Shown piece after piece: positions 35,184 to 45,405 of a stretch of 64,000 nucleotides of DNA. The stretch's first letter is position 1. The number at the start of each line of letters is the position of its first letter. This DNA is from Nostoc sp. UHCC 0926. Its GTDB lineage: Bacteria; Cyanobacteriota; Cyanobacteriia; Cyanobacteriales; Nostocaceae. The translations under genes were made by a program, and so were the position numbers. Location: the NCBI RefSeq assembly GCF_028623165.1, contig NZ_CP117768.1:4464001-4528000 (forward strand), in the 5' to 3' direction. The notes under the pieces were generated by a model. That model did no database searches and had not been told where the DNA came from. It worked only from the letters and a program-made list of their open reading frames with translations.

Positions 35184-35991
35184 TCCACATTCCTTAGATT
35201 GTTCCCAGTCAGACTTTTGGATTGGGTTTTCTAATCCAAAATCTAAAATTGGCACGTCTCACAGAGGTTGAGTAGGAAAGAATGGAGCCAGCCAAAGTTG
35301 TATCTGAACATCCCAACCGAGAAGAATAGCGATCGCTGCATTCCATAATAAAACTGATGTTTGAGTTATCCCAAACATTCAAAGTATCTCTATAAGGACT
35401 GAGAGCTGATTGAAACTAAGCCATGATTTTTATAAATTTATGCCTTGAGAAAATTTAGTTGATTCTCAGCATTTTCTCAGGTAATCATGGTAGCTCAAAG
35501 CTATAGCCTAATTTAAGTATTCTCTCAGGTAAACCTGATTCGGAAGTGAATAAACACAACTTAGCATAATTAGGAATGCCTTCATTGCACTGATGTTATT
35601 GTGACTATAGCAGTCCTACCTAAATGATTTATGAACTTTTCTATTTCTCCTCTTGGCGCTCTAGCGGCTTGGCGGTTCGTTTATTTTCACAAATCAGATA
35701 GGATTGCTATAGTACACTGTGGCGATCTAGTGCAATCATCCGAAAGCTTGACAAAAATTGGTAGCTAAGACTTTATAGGCGATGCCTACAACGGCAAGCC
35801 ACGCAATCCAATTTCTTTGTGCAATATTTTGTTAATAAATAACCTGTGCGCTTTGATGCTTCTGATACTAATCTATGGGCGACAGAGGAACAAAGCAGTT
35901 TTTAAGCAACTGTTGGGAATATTTATGTAAATCTGACCATCAACTAGCCAGTAGGGTGGGCACTGTTACCCACCCAAACGACTCTAACTTG

Positions 35992-36273
35992 CTACTGCCT
36001 GGCTGCCTCAGCAGCAGTTATGGGTAAATAAACACTAACTTTTTTACGGGTTTTGCCCTTTCTCTCAAACATTACAACACCATCGATTAAGGCAAACAGA
36101 GTGTCATCGCTACCAATACCGACATTGTTACCAGGGTGAAATTTGGTGCCGCGCTGACGCACGAGAATGTTTCCTGCACGTACAACTTGACCGCCATAAC
36201 GCTTGACACCCAGACGTTGGGCATTAGAATCACGACCGTTGCGTGTACTACCTGTTCCTTTCTTATGAGCCAT
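35992..36273 (-). CDS. rpmA: Ribosomal protein bL27
   Basis: The 93-residue protein is a complete bL27, part of the 50S subunit near the peptidyl-transferase centre. MAHKKGTGSTRNGRDSNAQR and RAGNILVRQRGTKFHPG are diagnostic. It starts 30 bases after rplU on the same strand, the usual rplU-rpmA order. The N-terminus begins directly with the conserved MAHKKG, so no N-terminal cleavage extension is present. Confidence 0.99.
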   Translation of the reverse strand: MAHKKGTGSTRNGRDSNAQRLGVKRYGGQVVRAGNILVRQRGTKFHPGNNVGIGSDDTLFALIDGVVMFERKGKTRKKVSVYLPITAAEAARQ

Positions 36274-36303
36274 GATTTCCTCTTGTGTATCTACTTCTTT
36301 TTA

Positions 36304-36711
36304 TTATTCAGCAGCGGTTTCAACTTCTTCGGCAGGAGTGTCATCTGCAACAGGGGTTTCCTTCTCCGGTTCTCCTTGGGCAGCAAACACTGCACCGTTA
36401 AGAGTGATGGAGTCAATCATAAGTCTGGTAATTTCTTGACGATGCCCCCGCTTTTTGCGGGTTTTCTTTTTCGGCTTCATTTTGTATACCAGGACTTTAC
36501 GACCCCTGAAATGTCGCAGTACAGTCCCTTCTACAGTCGCACCTGTCACTAGTGGCTGTCCAATGCTGACTTCGCCATCGTGCTGCACGAGTAATACGGA
36601 GTCTATTGTCACTTTTTCGTCTGGTTCGGTCGTAAGCAGTTCAATATCGTAAAACCGCCCTGGTTCTACTCGTATTTGTTTACCGCCAGTTTCAATAATT
36701 GCGTAGGTCAT
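36304..36711 (-). CDS. rplU: Ribosomal protein bL21
   Basis: The 135-residue protein matches bL21: TYAIIETGGKQIRVEPGRFY, a VEGTVLRHFRGRKVLVYKMK stretch, and the basic KPKKKTRKKRGHRQ typical of the RNA-binding part. A C-terminal acidic tail of about 30 residues (EKETPVADDTPAEEVE) extends beyond the usual 103-residue bacterial core, as is common in cyanobacteria. It is the first gene of the rplU-rpmA pair. Confidence 0.98.
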   Translation of the reverse strand: MTYAIIETGGKQIRVEPGRFYDIELLTTEPDEKVTIDSVLLVQHDGEVSIGQPLVTGATVEGTVLRHFRGRKVLVYKMKPKKKTRKKRGHRQEITRLMIDSITLNGAVFAAQGEPEKETPVADDTPAEEVETAAE

Positions 36712-37162
36712 GGAATTGTCCTTGAGGTTGCCGTACAGGTAGCTGGTTTTTATCTCCTATAGAGACGCTTTTACCAGCTTTTGTAATATGTCTACCTGAT
36801 CCGAGCAGGAATTAGACAGACAATCTAATATCCTATTTTATTAACAGGTGTCAAGTCAAGCTTTCATTTACCAAAAGCCGTCATGGCTGATCACCCATGC
36901 AAAAAATCTAAGGTGCATTTACAATTCAGAATCAATGCTTTTTAGTTAAAGACTACTTCCATCTTAGGGCTGACTTTTACAAAGTAGCAGAAATATTTAG
37001 ACTAAAACTTATACTTTCTTGTCAGAATCAACACATTTTTATTCTTTGTTTTAAAATTAAACTTACACGCTTAATCTAAAAGTTGTTCACAGAATTTAGT
37101 GAATCCACAGGAGTCAAATTACTACATTCAAACTTGATATTTAAAACAGGAGATAGACTATC
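36712..37162. other. Divergent promoter region rplU / Nif11 gene
   Basis: It presumably holds promoters for both divergent genes. An AGGAGATA Shine-Dalgarno region precedes the Nif11 gene. No further element was identified. Confidence 0.4.
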
Positions 37163-37396
37163 ATGACACAGCAAAATGCTACCCGACTTTTTCAAGCTGT
37201 AAAACAAGATCAAGCATTACAGCAAAGACTCAAAGTAACATCTGACCCAGAAGCCTTCATCAAGATTGCTCAAGAGCGTGGCTATGATTTCACCGTCGAA
37301 GAACTGGAGAGTGAAATCAGCAAATTGTCTGAAGAAGATTTAGCCGCCATTGTCAATCCAGGATGGGGGATTAGACGCCACATTAATCCTAGATAA
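37163..37396 (+). CDS. Nif11-domain small protein, RiPP-leader-like
   Basis: The 77-residue protein has the Nif11 domain: ATRLFQAVKQDQALQQRLKV, EAFIKIAQERGYDFTVEELE and a following SEEDLAAIV helix. Nif11-type leaders precede peptides modified into natural products, but the family also includes stand-alone proteins of nitrogen-fixing cyanobacteria. The C-terminal tail after the domain is short (NPGWGIRRHINPR), without a GG-type cleavage site or a Cys/Ser/Thr-rich core. No maturation enzyme is encoded nearby. It is therefore likely either a stand-alone member or an orphan precursor. The start has the preceding AGGAGATAGACT. Confidence 0.88.
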   Translation: MTQQNATRLFQAVKQDQALQQRLKVTSDPEAFIKIAQERGYDFTVEELESEISKLSEEDLAAIVNPGWGIRRHINPR

Positions 37397-38147
37397 TTCC
37401 TGTTCTAGGAAACCTAAAGTATAGGAACAACTGAATTGACAAGTTTTGCTCCTCAAGGGGATATCGTTGCATCATCTCCTTTTGGGGCATTCCTGTTAAA
37501 ATAAGCAACTATGCTTCCCATTTCCCCAACTGCTTAACTTATGAGTTAGGATGACTGTATTTTAAGAATACCCTGGACAGAATTAAGCGGCGATCGCAGC
37601 GTAGGAGAGTAGTTCTGGGTAATTGGGATGATTTATTGCTCACCTGTATAAAGATAGTGCATAGCGGTTACCATATAGGTAAAGTACAGAAAAAATAATT
37701 AACCATAGATGAACATAGATACAAGGTAGGGACACGGCAATGCCGTGTCCTAGCTGTGTACATCATTCAAATGAGAATCGCTATATCAGCTTTCAAAGGA
37801 TAAATACTTATTAAAGAAACAAGGTTTAATTCAGGTTAAAGACAAAGGAAAAATGATGACTTATATACTAACGGAAATTAGTTGAAAAAATTAATAAATC
37901 TATACTTTTTGATTGAGACTCTAAAATAAAATATATATAATTAGAGCGAGAATTATCAGATTATTCAACCTTTACTAAAACTAAGTTTTACTACTTTAGA
38001 TAGATTCGCAGCAACTAACTGCTTAGGTGTGTATTTTTCCAATGCATAATAAATGTTAAGCGATGTCTACAACGGGCAACGCCTACGCATTGTCTAGCTG
38101 ATTTTGGGAATAATCCTTTAACTAGCTGCATAAAAGGAGAAGCCACA
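37397..38147. other. Non-coding stretch with a palindrome
   Basis: It contains the palindrome AGGGACACGGCAATGCCGTG around 37727-37750, of the type also seen at 43192-43218, and otherwise AT-rich sequence with no gene. The kinase promoter should be here. Confidence 0.45.
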
Positions 38148-40181
38148 TTGAAAGGAACACGTTCCCTTCTAGCGCCTTACGCTGTAACATTATTAGCTGT
38201 TGGTAGCGCCTTGTTACTAACACTATTGCTACAGCCACTACTGAAGTCAACTATTTTTCTGGTATTTTTTGCTGCCGTAGCGGTTAGTGCCTGGTATGGT
38301 GGCATGGAAGCAGGGTTGCTGGCAATCGCTTTGTCTACTTTAGCCGTCAGTTACTTTTTTTTAGAGCCAGTGTTTTCACTTTTCGTTGCGAGTCTAGACA
38401 ACATAGTGCGGTTAGGTTTGTTTGTGCTGGTGACAATACTTATTAGCTTGTTGAACTCAGAATTACGCACTGCCAAACAACATCTTCAAATGAGTTTGCA
38501 GAAGCTACAGGTGAGCGAAGCAAGGTTCAAAAGGTTGTTAGAGTCCAACATTATTGGGGTAATTGTAGCCAATATGGACGGAGCGATCGCAGAGGCTAAT
38601 GATACTTTTTTAAGAATGGTAGGTTATTCGCAAGAGGATTTACTAGCAGGGCTTCGATGGCGCGACATGATAGCACCAGAATATATTGAAGCTAACGACA
38701 GTGCGATCGCAGAACTCAAAACCAAAGGTGTGTGTCAGCCTTTTGAGAACGAATACATCCGCAAAGATGACAGCCGCGTTCCCATCCTGTTAGGTTCTGC
38801 CTTGTTAGAAAATAATCCAAACGATATTATTGCTTTTGTACTTGATTTAAGCGAACGCAAACAAGTAGAGCTTGCCCTTTGCAAAAGCGAAGAACGCTAC
38901 CGCACTTTTTTAGAGCATTCAGAAGGTATTTGGTGTATGGAATTGGAAGTACCAATTTCGCCAGATTGTCCAGAAGATGAGCAAATTCAACATTTTTATG
39001 AGCGCGAACAAGCAGCACGCGCCGATGCAGAAGCTGCAAACCGGATGAAGGATGAGTTTCTTGCCACACTCTCCCACGAACTCCGTACACCCTTAAACGC
39101 TATATTGGGCTGGATGCAGCTACTTAGGAGCCGCAAGTTTGATGAAACTAGTACTGGTCAAGCACTAGAGACAATCGAGCGTAACACCAGATCCCTGGCT
39201 CAACTGATTGAAGATGTCCTAGATGTCTCGCGGATTATTAGAGGTACACTCCATCTAAATACACATCAGGTAAAACTTGTACCAGTTGTAGAGGCAGCAA
39301 TCGATACCGTGCGCCCAGCAGCCGAAGCCAAGGAAATTAGCATCAAGTGTAAATTTGACCCGGAGTTAGGGGTAGTTGTGGGCGATACCAACCGCTTGCA
39401 ACAGGTTGTGTGGAATTTGCTCTCCAACGCCGTTAGGTTTACACCCGAAGGCGGAAGAGTTGATGTGCAATTGGAGCGAATTGAATCCTATGTGCAAATT
39501 CGGGTGAGCGATACAGGAGCGGGAATTGCTGCCGAATTCCTGCCCCATGTATTTGAACGCTTCCGTCAAGCTGACAGTTCCAGGACGCGATCGCATGGTG
39601 GACTAGGATTAGGGTTAGCGATCGTCCGCCATTTGGTAGAATTACACGGCGGTACAGTCTCTGCCGAAAGTCTAGGAATTGGACAGGGAGCGACATTCAT
39701 TGTCAATCTGCCAATGAAAGCCGTTTATGTAAAGGCTAATACCGCAGAACCGCTTTCATCTTACGTGGATGCCCAACAGACTAATAATTACCTGCCGAGG
39801 CTAGATGACTTGCGGGTGCTAATCGTCGATGATGAGGCAGACGCGCGTCATTTGCTCACCACAATTTTGGGACAGTATGGTGCCCAAGTCATAGCAGCTG
39901 CATCTGCTTGTGAAGCACTGCTTGCCTTGCAACAATTTCACCCCCATATACTGGTGAGCGATATTGGTATGCCACAAGAAGATGGCTACACACTAATTCG
40001 TCAAGTCAGGGCGCTGCCAAAAGACCAAGGAGGACGGATTCCAGCAGTGGCGCTGACAGCCTATGCTAGGCCTGAAGACCGCACGCAAGCGCTGTTGGCA
40101 GGCTTTCAACTCTATGTCCCCAAGCCAGTTAATCCGGGCGAGTTAGCAGCCGTAGTTGCCAACCTCACCGGACGTACTTGA
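38148..40181 (+). CDS. Hybrid histidine kinase with DUF4118, PAS and receiver domains
   Basis: The 677-residue protein begins at a TTG preceded by AAAGGAGAAG. The first 105 residues form a DUF4118 membrane module of four helices (KdpD-type). A PAS domain follows (about 125-240, FKRLLESNIIGVIVANMDG), then a shortened second PAS (EERYRTFLEHSEGIWCMELE), which seems cut after about 30 residues. The HisKA domain has the phosphorylated His in LSHELRTPLNAILG (about 306). HATPase shows NLLSNAVRFTPEGG, DTGAGIA and GGLGLGLAIV. The C-terminal receiver (about 555-670) has VLIVDDEAD, the phosphate acceptor in VSDIGMP and the late Lys in YVPKPV. All catalytic residues are present. Signal and output are unknown. 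Confidence 0.94.
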   Translation: MKGTRSLLAPYAVTLLAVGSALLLTLLLQPLLKSTIFLVFFAAVAVSAWYGGMEAGLLAIALSTLAVSYFFLEPVFSLFVASLDNIVRLGLFVLVTILISLLNSELRTAKQHLQMSLQKLQVSEARFKRLLESNIIGVIVANMDGAIAEANDTFLRMVGYSQEDLLAGLRWRDMIAPEYIEANDSAIAELKTKGVCQPFENEYIRKDDSRVPILLGSALLENNPNDIIAFVLDLSERKQVELALCKSEERYRTFLEHSEGIWCMELEVPISPDCPEDEQIQHFYEREQAARADAEAANRMKDEFLATLSHELRTPLNAILGWMQLLRSRKFDETSTGQALETIERNTRSLAQLIEDVLDVSRIIRGTLHLNTHQVKLVPVVEAAIDTVRPAAEAKEISIKCKFDPELGVVVGDTNRLQQVVWNLLSNAVRFTPEGGRVDVQLERIESYVQIRVSDTGAGIAAEFLPHVFERFRQADSSRTRSHGGLGLGLAIVRHLVELHGGTVSAESLGIGQGATFIVNLPMKAVYVKANTAEPLSSYVDAQQTNNYLPRLDDLRVLIVDDEADARHLLTTILGQYGAQVIAAASACEALLALQQFHPHILVSDIGMPQEDGYTLIRQVRALPKDQGGRIPAVALTAYARPEDRTQALLAGFQLYVPKPVNPGELAAVVANLTGRT

Positions 40182-40263
40182 AGAGGATGAAAGCAGGGGA
40201 AAATAATTTCTAGCTGTAATTTTAGAGAACTATAGGACTCATATTTGATTTTTGAAATACACG

Positions 40264-40345
40264 TAGGGGAGCCAGTGCGTTGCGGTGAGTCCAGCGCTGT
40301 AGGCGGGAAACTCGCCCAGAGGGCTGGCTCCCCTACATATACTTA
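40264..40345. repeat. GC-rich inverted repeat
   Basis: GTAGGGGAGCCAG at the left and CTGGCTCCCCTAC at the right form an inverted repeat around TGCGTTGCGG and CAGCGCTGTAGGCGGG. Related GCCAGTGCG blocks are at 24520-24545 and 48808-48885. Confidence 0.65.
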
Positions 40346-40400
40346 GATTTTTTACAAATCAAATTGGATTGCTATAGCTTCAGTCTGCTAGAAAAAATCC

Positions 40401-42800
40401 TTACTTAATATTGTAGAAATTGGTAGAATTGGCTACCTCATAATCCCCTTGAAGGGTTGAATAGTCATGATTGCTCAAAAGAATGGCAATGGCAACATCC
40501 CTCGTACTTTGTGATCCTTTCAGTCTCTGTTCCAAATAAATCTGCCAAGAAATTTCCACATCACTTTCGAGAATTGGCTTCTCAATTGCTGTAACAATAC
40601 CGTCCTGCTTGGGATGAATCGAGGAAGCACTGTACTTCCACTCGAATCTATCCTTAAGAATTATGTCAGGGGAATCACCAATCTGTAATTGGAGATGTAA
40701 CTCGTTTAGACGTACCCCCTGATATATGTCAAACATTCTCGATACAAGCCCTCCAGGGGGGCGTGCAGCTACTTCCATCAGAATCGGTTCTTCGCTACCT
40801 TCTTGTAGGAATAAATCAATATTGAGTACACCATTTTTGGGGTAACCGTGTTCTAAACTTTGTAACGTATCACTTGAAAATTGCCAAAGTTTATGAAATT
40901 CTGGATCTTCTTCTCTAACAATAATATTGCCGATTTGATGACCATAAATGAACTCATCATTAGGTCGATACTGTTTGCAAGCAGCAAAATAACAAGGTTG
41001 ACCGTTTTTTATGACAACACTTGTATTGTATAGTTGACCTGTAATGAATTCATTGAATTCAAATTCTTCATCTGAATCTACATTGCTGTCACACCAGGCT
41101 TTCAATTCATCAACAGTATGAATTCTTCTGGTTTTTTCACTTCCGGCTCCGGTAACTGGTTTGATAAAGATGTGATTACCTAGTTCTTCTAGAACAAACT
41201 TTAAGTATGAAACTGGCTCTTTACGGTATTGGTTTTGAGCAAAAATCAGATACTTTGGCACCCGAATCAGGGAATTTTTGAGGGTAGATTTGAGGTAACT
41301 CTTATCGGTAAACTGGCGGATCATCGTTGGGCGATCGCCTGCTAGATTTAGAGCTTCACGCAACTGTGCAGCTAACAGCACTGAATACTCATCATTGGTA
41401 ACAATCCGACAGTTGTCATCCAAAAGTTTATACTCAGTCTTAATCTGTTGATAGGTTTGGAGCAGATTTTGCAAATTATAAGGTTCTACAATCCGCACAA
41501 GATCCAAGTGCTGATATTGGGAGGGTACAACCTTACTGAGTCCTTCCCTACTACAGAGTAAACCCAGATTTCTATTATCTGATCGGATATGCCTAAAATC
41601 AGTTTTGCTGGCAAGCATATCATGCAGCACAAAGACAGTCTGCTTATTGCTATCTATCTTACTACTGTGCAAGGCAACTGGATTTGCCTCCTCACGGAGC
41701 ATTTCTTGTACCAACTGGACAATTTCCTGTGAACATCCCCATGACAGAGTTACTCCTGACCCTCCATGTCCATAGTTATAAAATACGTGTGTGTTTAAAA
41801 CCCTTTCCACACAAACATTTTCCTCTGTTAATGGTCGTAAACCAGTCCTAACAGGCTCCTTTTCATCTAGTGGGAGTTCTCTTAATTCCTGGAGAAACTC
41901 CAAACAGCCATCATACATTTGTCGGATAATTGGAACCTCAAGAGATAGGTCTGTATCCCATTGGTCTTGCTGTGTTAATCCTCCCAAGACCACCAAATCA
42001 TCCCCTCTAGGAACTATGTAAACGATGTCTTGCTCATTTAAAGAAGATTCTTCGTGGGAAATACAATGAGCGTCTGTTACAACTCCACCAAGATTCTTAA
42101 CCCTGACAAGTGCGCCCCTCAAGGGATACATGGAAGTATCCCCTGTAGTTGCTATCGAACCTAGTCCAGCACAGTTAACAATTGCCTTTGCATTAAAACG
42201 ACGAAGTAGTTCCTGTTCATTTTGAACCACATTGACAGTGATTTTTTCCTGAATGATCTCACATCCAATATCCTTTACCTGTTGAAGTAACCACTTCATG
42301 TAGACATCCGTGTTTGTCGTCGGAGCCATGTGTTTATAAGCATCTTTTATACCTCCTTTAAAACTCAAATCAATCGTTTCTTTGACAATCTGTAAGCCTC
42401 TTTCAAATCCATCAACCTTATCCTTCAACTCATTCATTTTACGAAGTTCAGTAGGTCGATTTTCCAAAACATCCTTGAAATAGAAATACGCATCCTTCAA
42501 ATAAAGTCCTGTTTCTTCTGAACCAAACTCTGCGTGTATTTTCTTGAATTTATTATAGGTAGTCATACACCAGTCTTTAGAGCGTTCCAGGGATCTGGGC
42601 GCACCATGACTACCACAGACTGCCGGTGGCCATTCCCACAATGCACCTGCCACAATAGAGGTTAAATCTGGGGCAAAACGATCTGCAACAATCACAACTC
42701 TAAAACCTACCTCTCTCAGACATATCGCGGTTGTTAGACCACTTACTCCCGCCCCAATTACTAAAATGTTTACATCATTGTCCGGCAATAGGTTACTCAT
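40401..42800 (-). CDS. FAD-dependent D-amino-acid-oxidase-like enzyme fused to an ATP-grasp ligase
   Basis: One chain of about 799 residues combines two enzymes. The N-terminal 370 residues are a DAO-type flavoprotein: ILVIGAGVSGLTTAICLREV, YPLRGALVRVKNLGG, IVPRGDDLVVLGGLTQ, RTGLRPLTEENV and the closing YNYGHGGSGVTLSWG, which resemble D-aspartate/D-amino-acid oxidases. The C-terminal 400 residues are an ATP-grasp fold: IRQFTDKSYLKSTLKNSLIRV, GNHIFIKPVTGAGSEKTRRI, EFEFNEFITGQLYNTSVVIK, and the metal site LNIDLFLQEG with EVAARPPGG. The upstream ATG at 42830 is possible, but the ATG at 42800 has GAGAGA before it. I infer an oxidase and an amide/peptide-forming ligase acting on one amino-acid-type substrate; the pathway is unknown. 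Confidence 0.87.
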   Translation of the reverse strand: MSNLLPDNDVNILVIGAGVSGLTTAICLREVGFRVVIVADRFAPDLTSIVAGALWEWPPAVCGSHGAPRSLERSKDWCMTTYNKFKKIHAEFGSEETGLYLKDAYFYFKDVLENRPTELRKMNELKDKVDGFERGLQIVKETIDLSFKGGIKDAYKHMAPTTNTDVYMKWLLQQVKDIGCEIIQEKITVNVVQNEQELLRRFNAKAIVNCAGLGSIATTGDTSMYPLRGALVRVKNLGGVVTDAHCISHEESSLNEQDIVYIVPRGDDLVVLGGLTQQDQWDTDLSLEVPIIRQMYDGCLEFLQELRELPLDEKEPVRTGLRPLTEENVCVERVLNTHVFYNYGHGGSGVTLSWGCSQEIVQLVQEMLREEANPVALHSSKIDSNKQTVFVLHDMLASKTDFRHIRSDNRNLGLLCSREGLSKVVPSQYQHLDLVRIVEPYNLQNLLQTYQQIKTEYKLLDDNCRIVTNDEYSVLLAAQLREALNLAGDRPTMIRQFTDKSYLKSTLKNSLIRVPKYLIFAQNQYRKEPVSYLKFVLEELGNHIFIKPVTGAGSEKTRRIHTVDELKAWCDSNVDSDEEFEFNEFITGQLYNTSVVIKNGQPCYFAACKQYRPNDEFIYGHQIGNIIVREEDPEFHKLWQFSSDTLQSLEHGYPKNGVLNIDLFLQEGSEEPILMEVAARPPGGLVSRMFDIYQGVRLNELHLQLQIGDSPDIILKDRFEWKYSASSIHPKQDGIVTAIEKPILESDVEISWQIYLEQRLKGSQSTRDVAIAILLSNHDYSTLQGDYEVANSTNFYNIK

Positions 42801-43560
42801 TAAAGATTCTCTCGATTTTTTGCAGTACAAAACAAATGCATTAACTTGCCCGTTAATGATATTAAAATGGCTGCTTTGGGGGTTGGCGTAGGGTTAAGAA
42901 CTTCTGAGGATTTGGCATTTGTTACGAGCATTACTTATGGAATATTTTAAAAGGATCTTTATTCACATAAAAGCATTAAGTATCATATTGTTAGCCAATT
43001 TAACTCATGCTTAATAGGGTTTTAAAGCTACTCCTTGGGGGTTAAATAATTTTTTATTATACTTATTGAGTTTGAAAAGTTACTATTAGAGATAATAATA
43101 ATTAATTTTGTATATATTGTTATTTTTTATAAATAAAGGAATTACGAATAAAAAAGTTATAGCGCTTCTCGGTTGCGTGAGGTACACCCGTAGGGGCACG
43201 GCATGCCGTGCCCCTACACCCTGCGATAGAATGTTGTACCGCATCTGAATGGGAACCGCTATAAGATACTTCAAAAACTTCAGTATCTCGAAAAATTAAC
43301 TGAAAAATAAGGGTTTCAGCCAATGTTTTTGAGGCTGGAGATCGGGAGTATTCGCGCTCACAGGAAAGTCTATCTAGAACCGAGGTAAATGAGCGGCAAA
43401 TCATCAGCTGATTTCGGCGGATTGCGTTTCCTAGTTCAAATGAAGGGCTGATAAAGCTTCTGGAAAACTTTTGAACTACTGAAATTCCCGATTTTCCCCC
43501 ACTCCTTTGCCTCTGTCAAGACTAGAATTAGAATTGACGTGACGTTCTCTAATAGCCAAA
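42801..43560. other. Non-coding stretch with a palindrome
   Basis: The only clear structure is the palindrome GTAGGGGCACGGCATGCCGT with its completion to 43218 (starts about 43192). It is a typical Nostoc repeat core, like that of the 93-bp element but with other flanks. No gene is supported. Confidence 0.5.
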
Positions 43561-45405
43561 GTGTCAGAATCTCTGCCATTGCGCGATCGCTATCTTGCCT
43601 TAATTGATGAAATTGTCGAAACCACCCTCAAGGGCAAAATTAGCTCTGTTGATATGGTGTATCAAATGCTGCTTAAAGGAATTACTTCCGGTACAGGGGA
43701 AGTCTTTGAGCTAGCTTTGAGCGATCGCCTGAATGCCCTCCAAAGCCAAGTAGATAGTGAAAAAGACGAACTCAAGAAAGGCAAGGCGACTCGGAGTTTG
43801 AGAGCCATTAAAACCATTCAAAGTCAATGGCAACGCTGGCAAGAGCAAAACAAAGCCACAGAAGCGATCGCCTCCGCAGTTACAGAAATTACCACAGCCC
43901 CTGCTGACGAGCGTCTGGCGGTATTTTTACGGGTTACTGACCCCAATCAGAAGTATCCGCTAAATTTACAGCAGCTACAGCAATTGTCAAAAGCATTACA
44001 GCAATTTGCTCAGGCAGATTCGGATTTAGAACAATTTTCTGAAGGTATTACCCGTGGTTTAGCTTCTTGGCAGCGATTGCAAGACAACTTGCTCAGTTGG
44101 ATGTACGAGCAAAAAGAAGCTTTAGGATTTGGCGGCGTACCGGGGGAACGTGGCCCTTGGGCAAGTTGGGCTAAACAACTCAATAGTGAGTTACCTAAAG
44201 CACTGCTTCGCACCTTAGCGATGGAAGAATCGGCAATTGAGTTTGCCCAGCGACAACGGGGAATCACCCTCAGAGATTGGGTGGAAATGGCATTGATTTT
44301 ACAGTACTTGCAACGGGGACTAATTAACTGGTTTGATCAACAAGCTTACGATGTTAAAGCCGGGCCAAAGTTGTCCATTTCCACTTTTTTGACCTTTGCA
44401 GTGATTTGGAGTCAGTTAGCAAGTGGTTTTGGCAGCATTGGGGCAGTATACGGCGATGCCTGTTCTCAAATTATGCTCCAGATTTTGCGGACCTTTGCCC
44501 AGCGTCCGTATTTTCCCTTTTACGGCGGGATTTTTGCCTCTTTTACTGGCACTTATTTGCGAGATGCCCTAGATTATTTGGATGAACCGCTGCGAAGAGG
44601 TGAGGGAACCCAAGAAAAGGCGCGGATTTTAACCCTTTTAGGTTATTCTCAGCGTGCTATGGGACAATATCAGCGCTCAATTGATTTTCATCAGCAGGCG
44701 TTAGAGATCTCCAGGAATGCAGGCGATCGCGCCTGTGAAATAGCCAATCTCAACCACCTCAGCCGTACCTACGTGCAACTGCAAAATTATGCTGAGGCAA
44801 TTAACTATAGTCAACGGGCATTAATATTAAGTCGCCAAGCAGGCGATCGCACAGGAGAGGCAAACGCGCTGGTAAATTTAGGTTACAGCGAAGTCATGCA
44901 AGCTCAGGAATTGGAAAACCTAGAACCAGAAACCTATGAAGCCGCAATTAATTATTTAGAACAAGGTTTAAAATTATCAGAAAAATTAGGCGATATTCAA
45001 AGTAAAGCCTTATGTGTCAGCAGCTTAGGAATTGCCTATTTAGTAATTGGACAACACCAAACGGCAATTAAATATCTCGAAGATGGTTTTAAAACAGCGC
45101 AAGTTTCCGGTGATTTGTATCTGCAAGGGCGGAACTTAGCTTATTTGGCAGAAGCTTATTATCATCTGCAAAATTCTGAAAAAACTGTTTACACAGGCTG
45201 CTTGGGAATGTATCTTTTGGAGCAAATTGCTTCTAGTGAGTGGCGTCAACCGGCAGGGTTATTGACAATTTTGCAAGGACAAATAGGGGCAGAAGCTTTC
45301 CAAAAGTTCTTACAGCAACATCGCCCTAAAATCATTGCGATTATTGGTGTCGATGGATATGATCACATTCCGCAATTGTTAGAAGAATACAAGCAAGATA
45401 TGTAA
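43561..45405 (+). CDS. TPR-repeat protein, cyanobacterial type
   Basis: The 614-residue protein starts at GTG (SESLPLRDRYLALIDEIVET). The first 330 residues are helical with no recognised catalytic motif (for example WEQNKATEAIASAV-like coiled stretches and GERGPWASWAKQLNSELPKA). From about 345 to 545 there are five to six TPR units of the type ARILTLLGYSQRAMGQYQRS and ANALVNLGYSEV. The end (IGAEAFQKFLQQHRPKIIAIIGVDGYDHI) is a conserved-looking tail. It is probably a protein-interaction scaffold. It stands alone, divergent from the oxidase-ligase gene. Confidence 0.85.
   Translation: MSESLPLRDRYLALIDEIVETTLKGKISSVDMVYQMLLKGITSGTGEVFELALSDRLNALQSQVDSEKDELKKGKATRSLRAIKTIQSQWQRWQEQNKATEAIASAVTEITTAPADERLAVFLRVTDPNQKYPLNLQQLQQLSKALQQFAQADSDLEQFSEGITRGLASWQRLQDNLLSWMYEQKEALGFGGVPGERGPWASWAKQLNSELPKALLRTLAMEESAIEFAQRQRGITLRDWVEMALILQYLQRGLINWFDQQAYDVKAGPKLSISTFLTFAVIWSQLASGFGSIGAVYGDACSQIMLQILRTFAQRPYFPFYGGIFASFTGTYLRDALDYLDEPLRRGEGTQEKARILTLLGYSQRAMGQYQRSIDFHQQALEISRNAGDRACEIANLNHLSRTYVQLQNYAEAINYSQRALILSRQAGDRTGEANALVNLGYSEVMQAQELENLEPETYEAAINYLEQGLKLSEKLGDIQSKALCVSSLGIAYLVIGQHQTAIKYLEDGFKTAQVSGDLYLQGRNLAYLAEAYYHLQNSEKTVYTGCLGMYLLEQIASSEWRQPAGLLTILQGQIGAEAFQKFLQQHRPKIIAIIGVDGYDHIPQLLEEYKQDM

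Larger units (their letters stand above)
34926..35991. other. Non-coding stretch with three repeat elements
   Basis: No gene is supported over more than 1 kb. It includes an 80-bp inverted-repeat element (34986-35065), a 93-bp palindromic element (35091-35183), and a GGGTGGG/CCCACCC palindrome (35954-35975). Between these lie AT-rich spacers and the phrase TATAGCAGTCCTA, which recurs elsewhere (33320, 35609). Confidence 0.55.
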
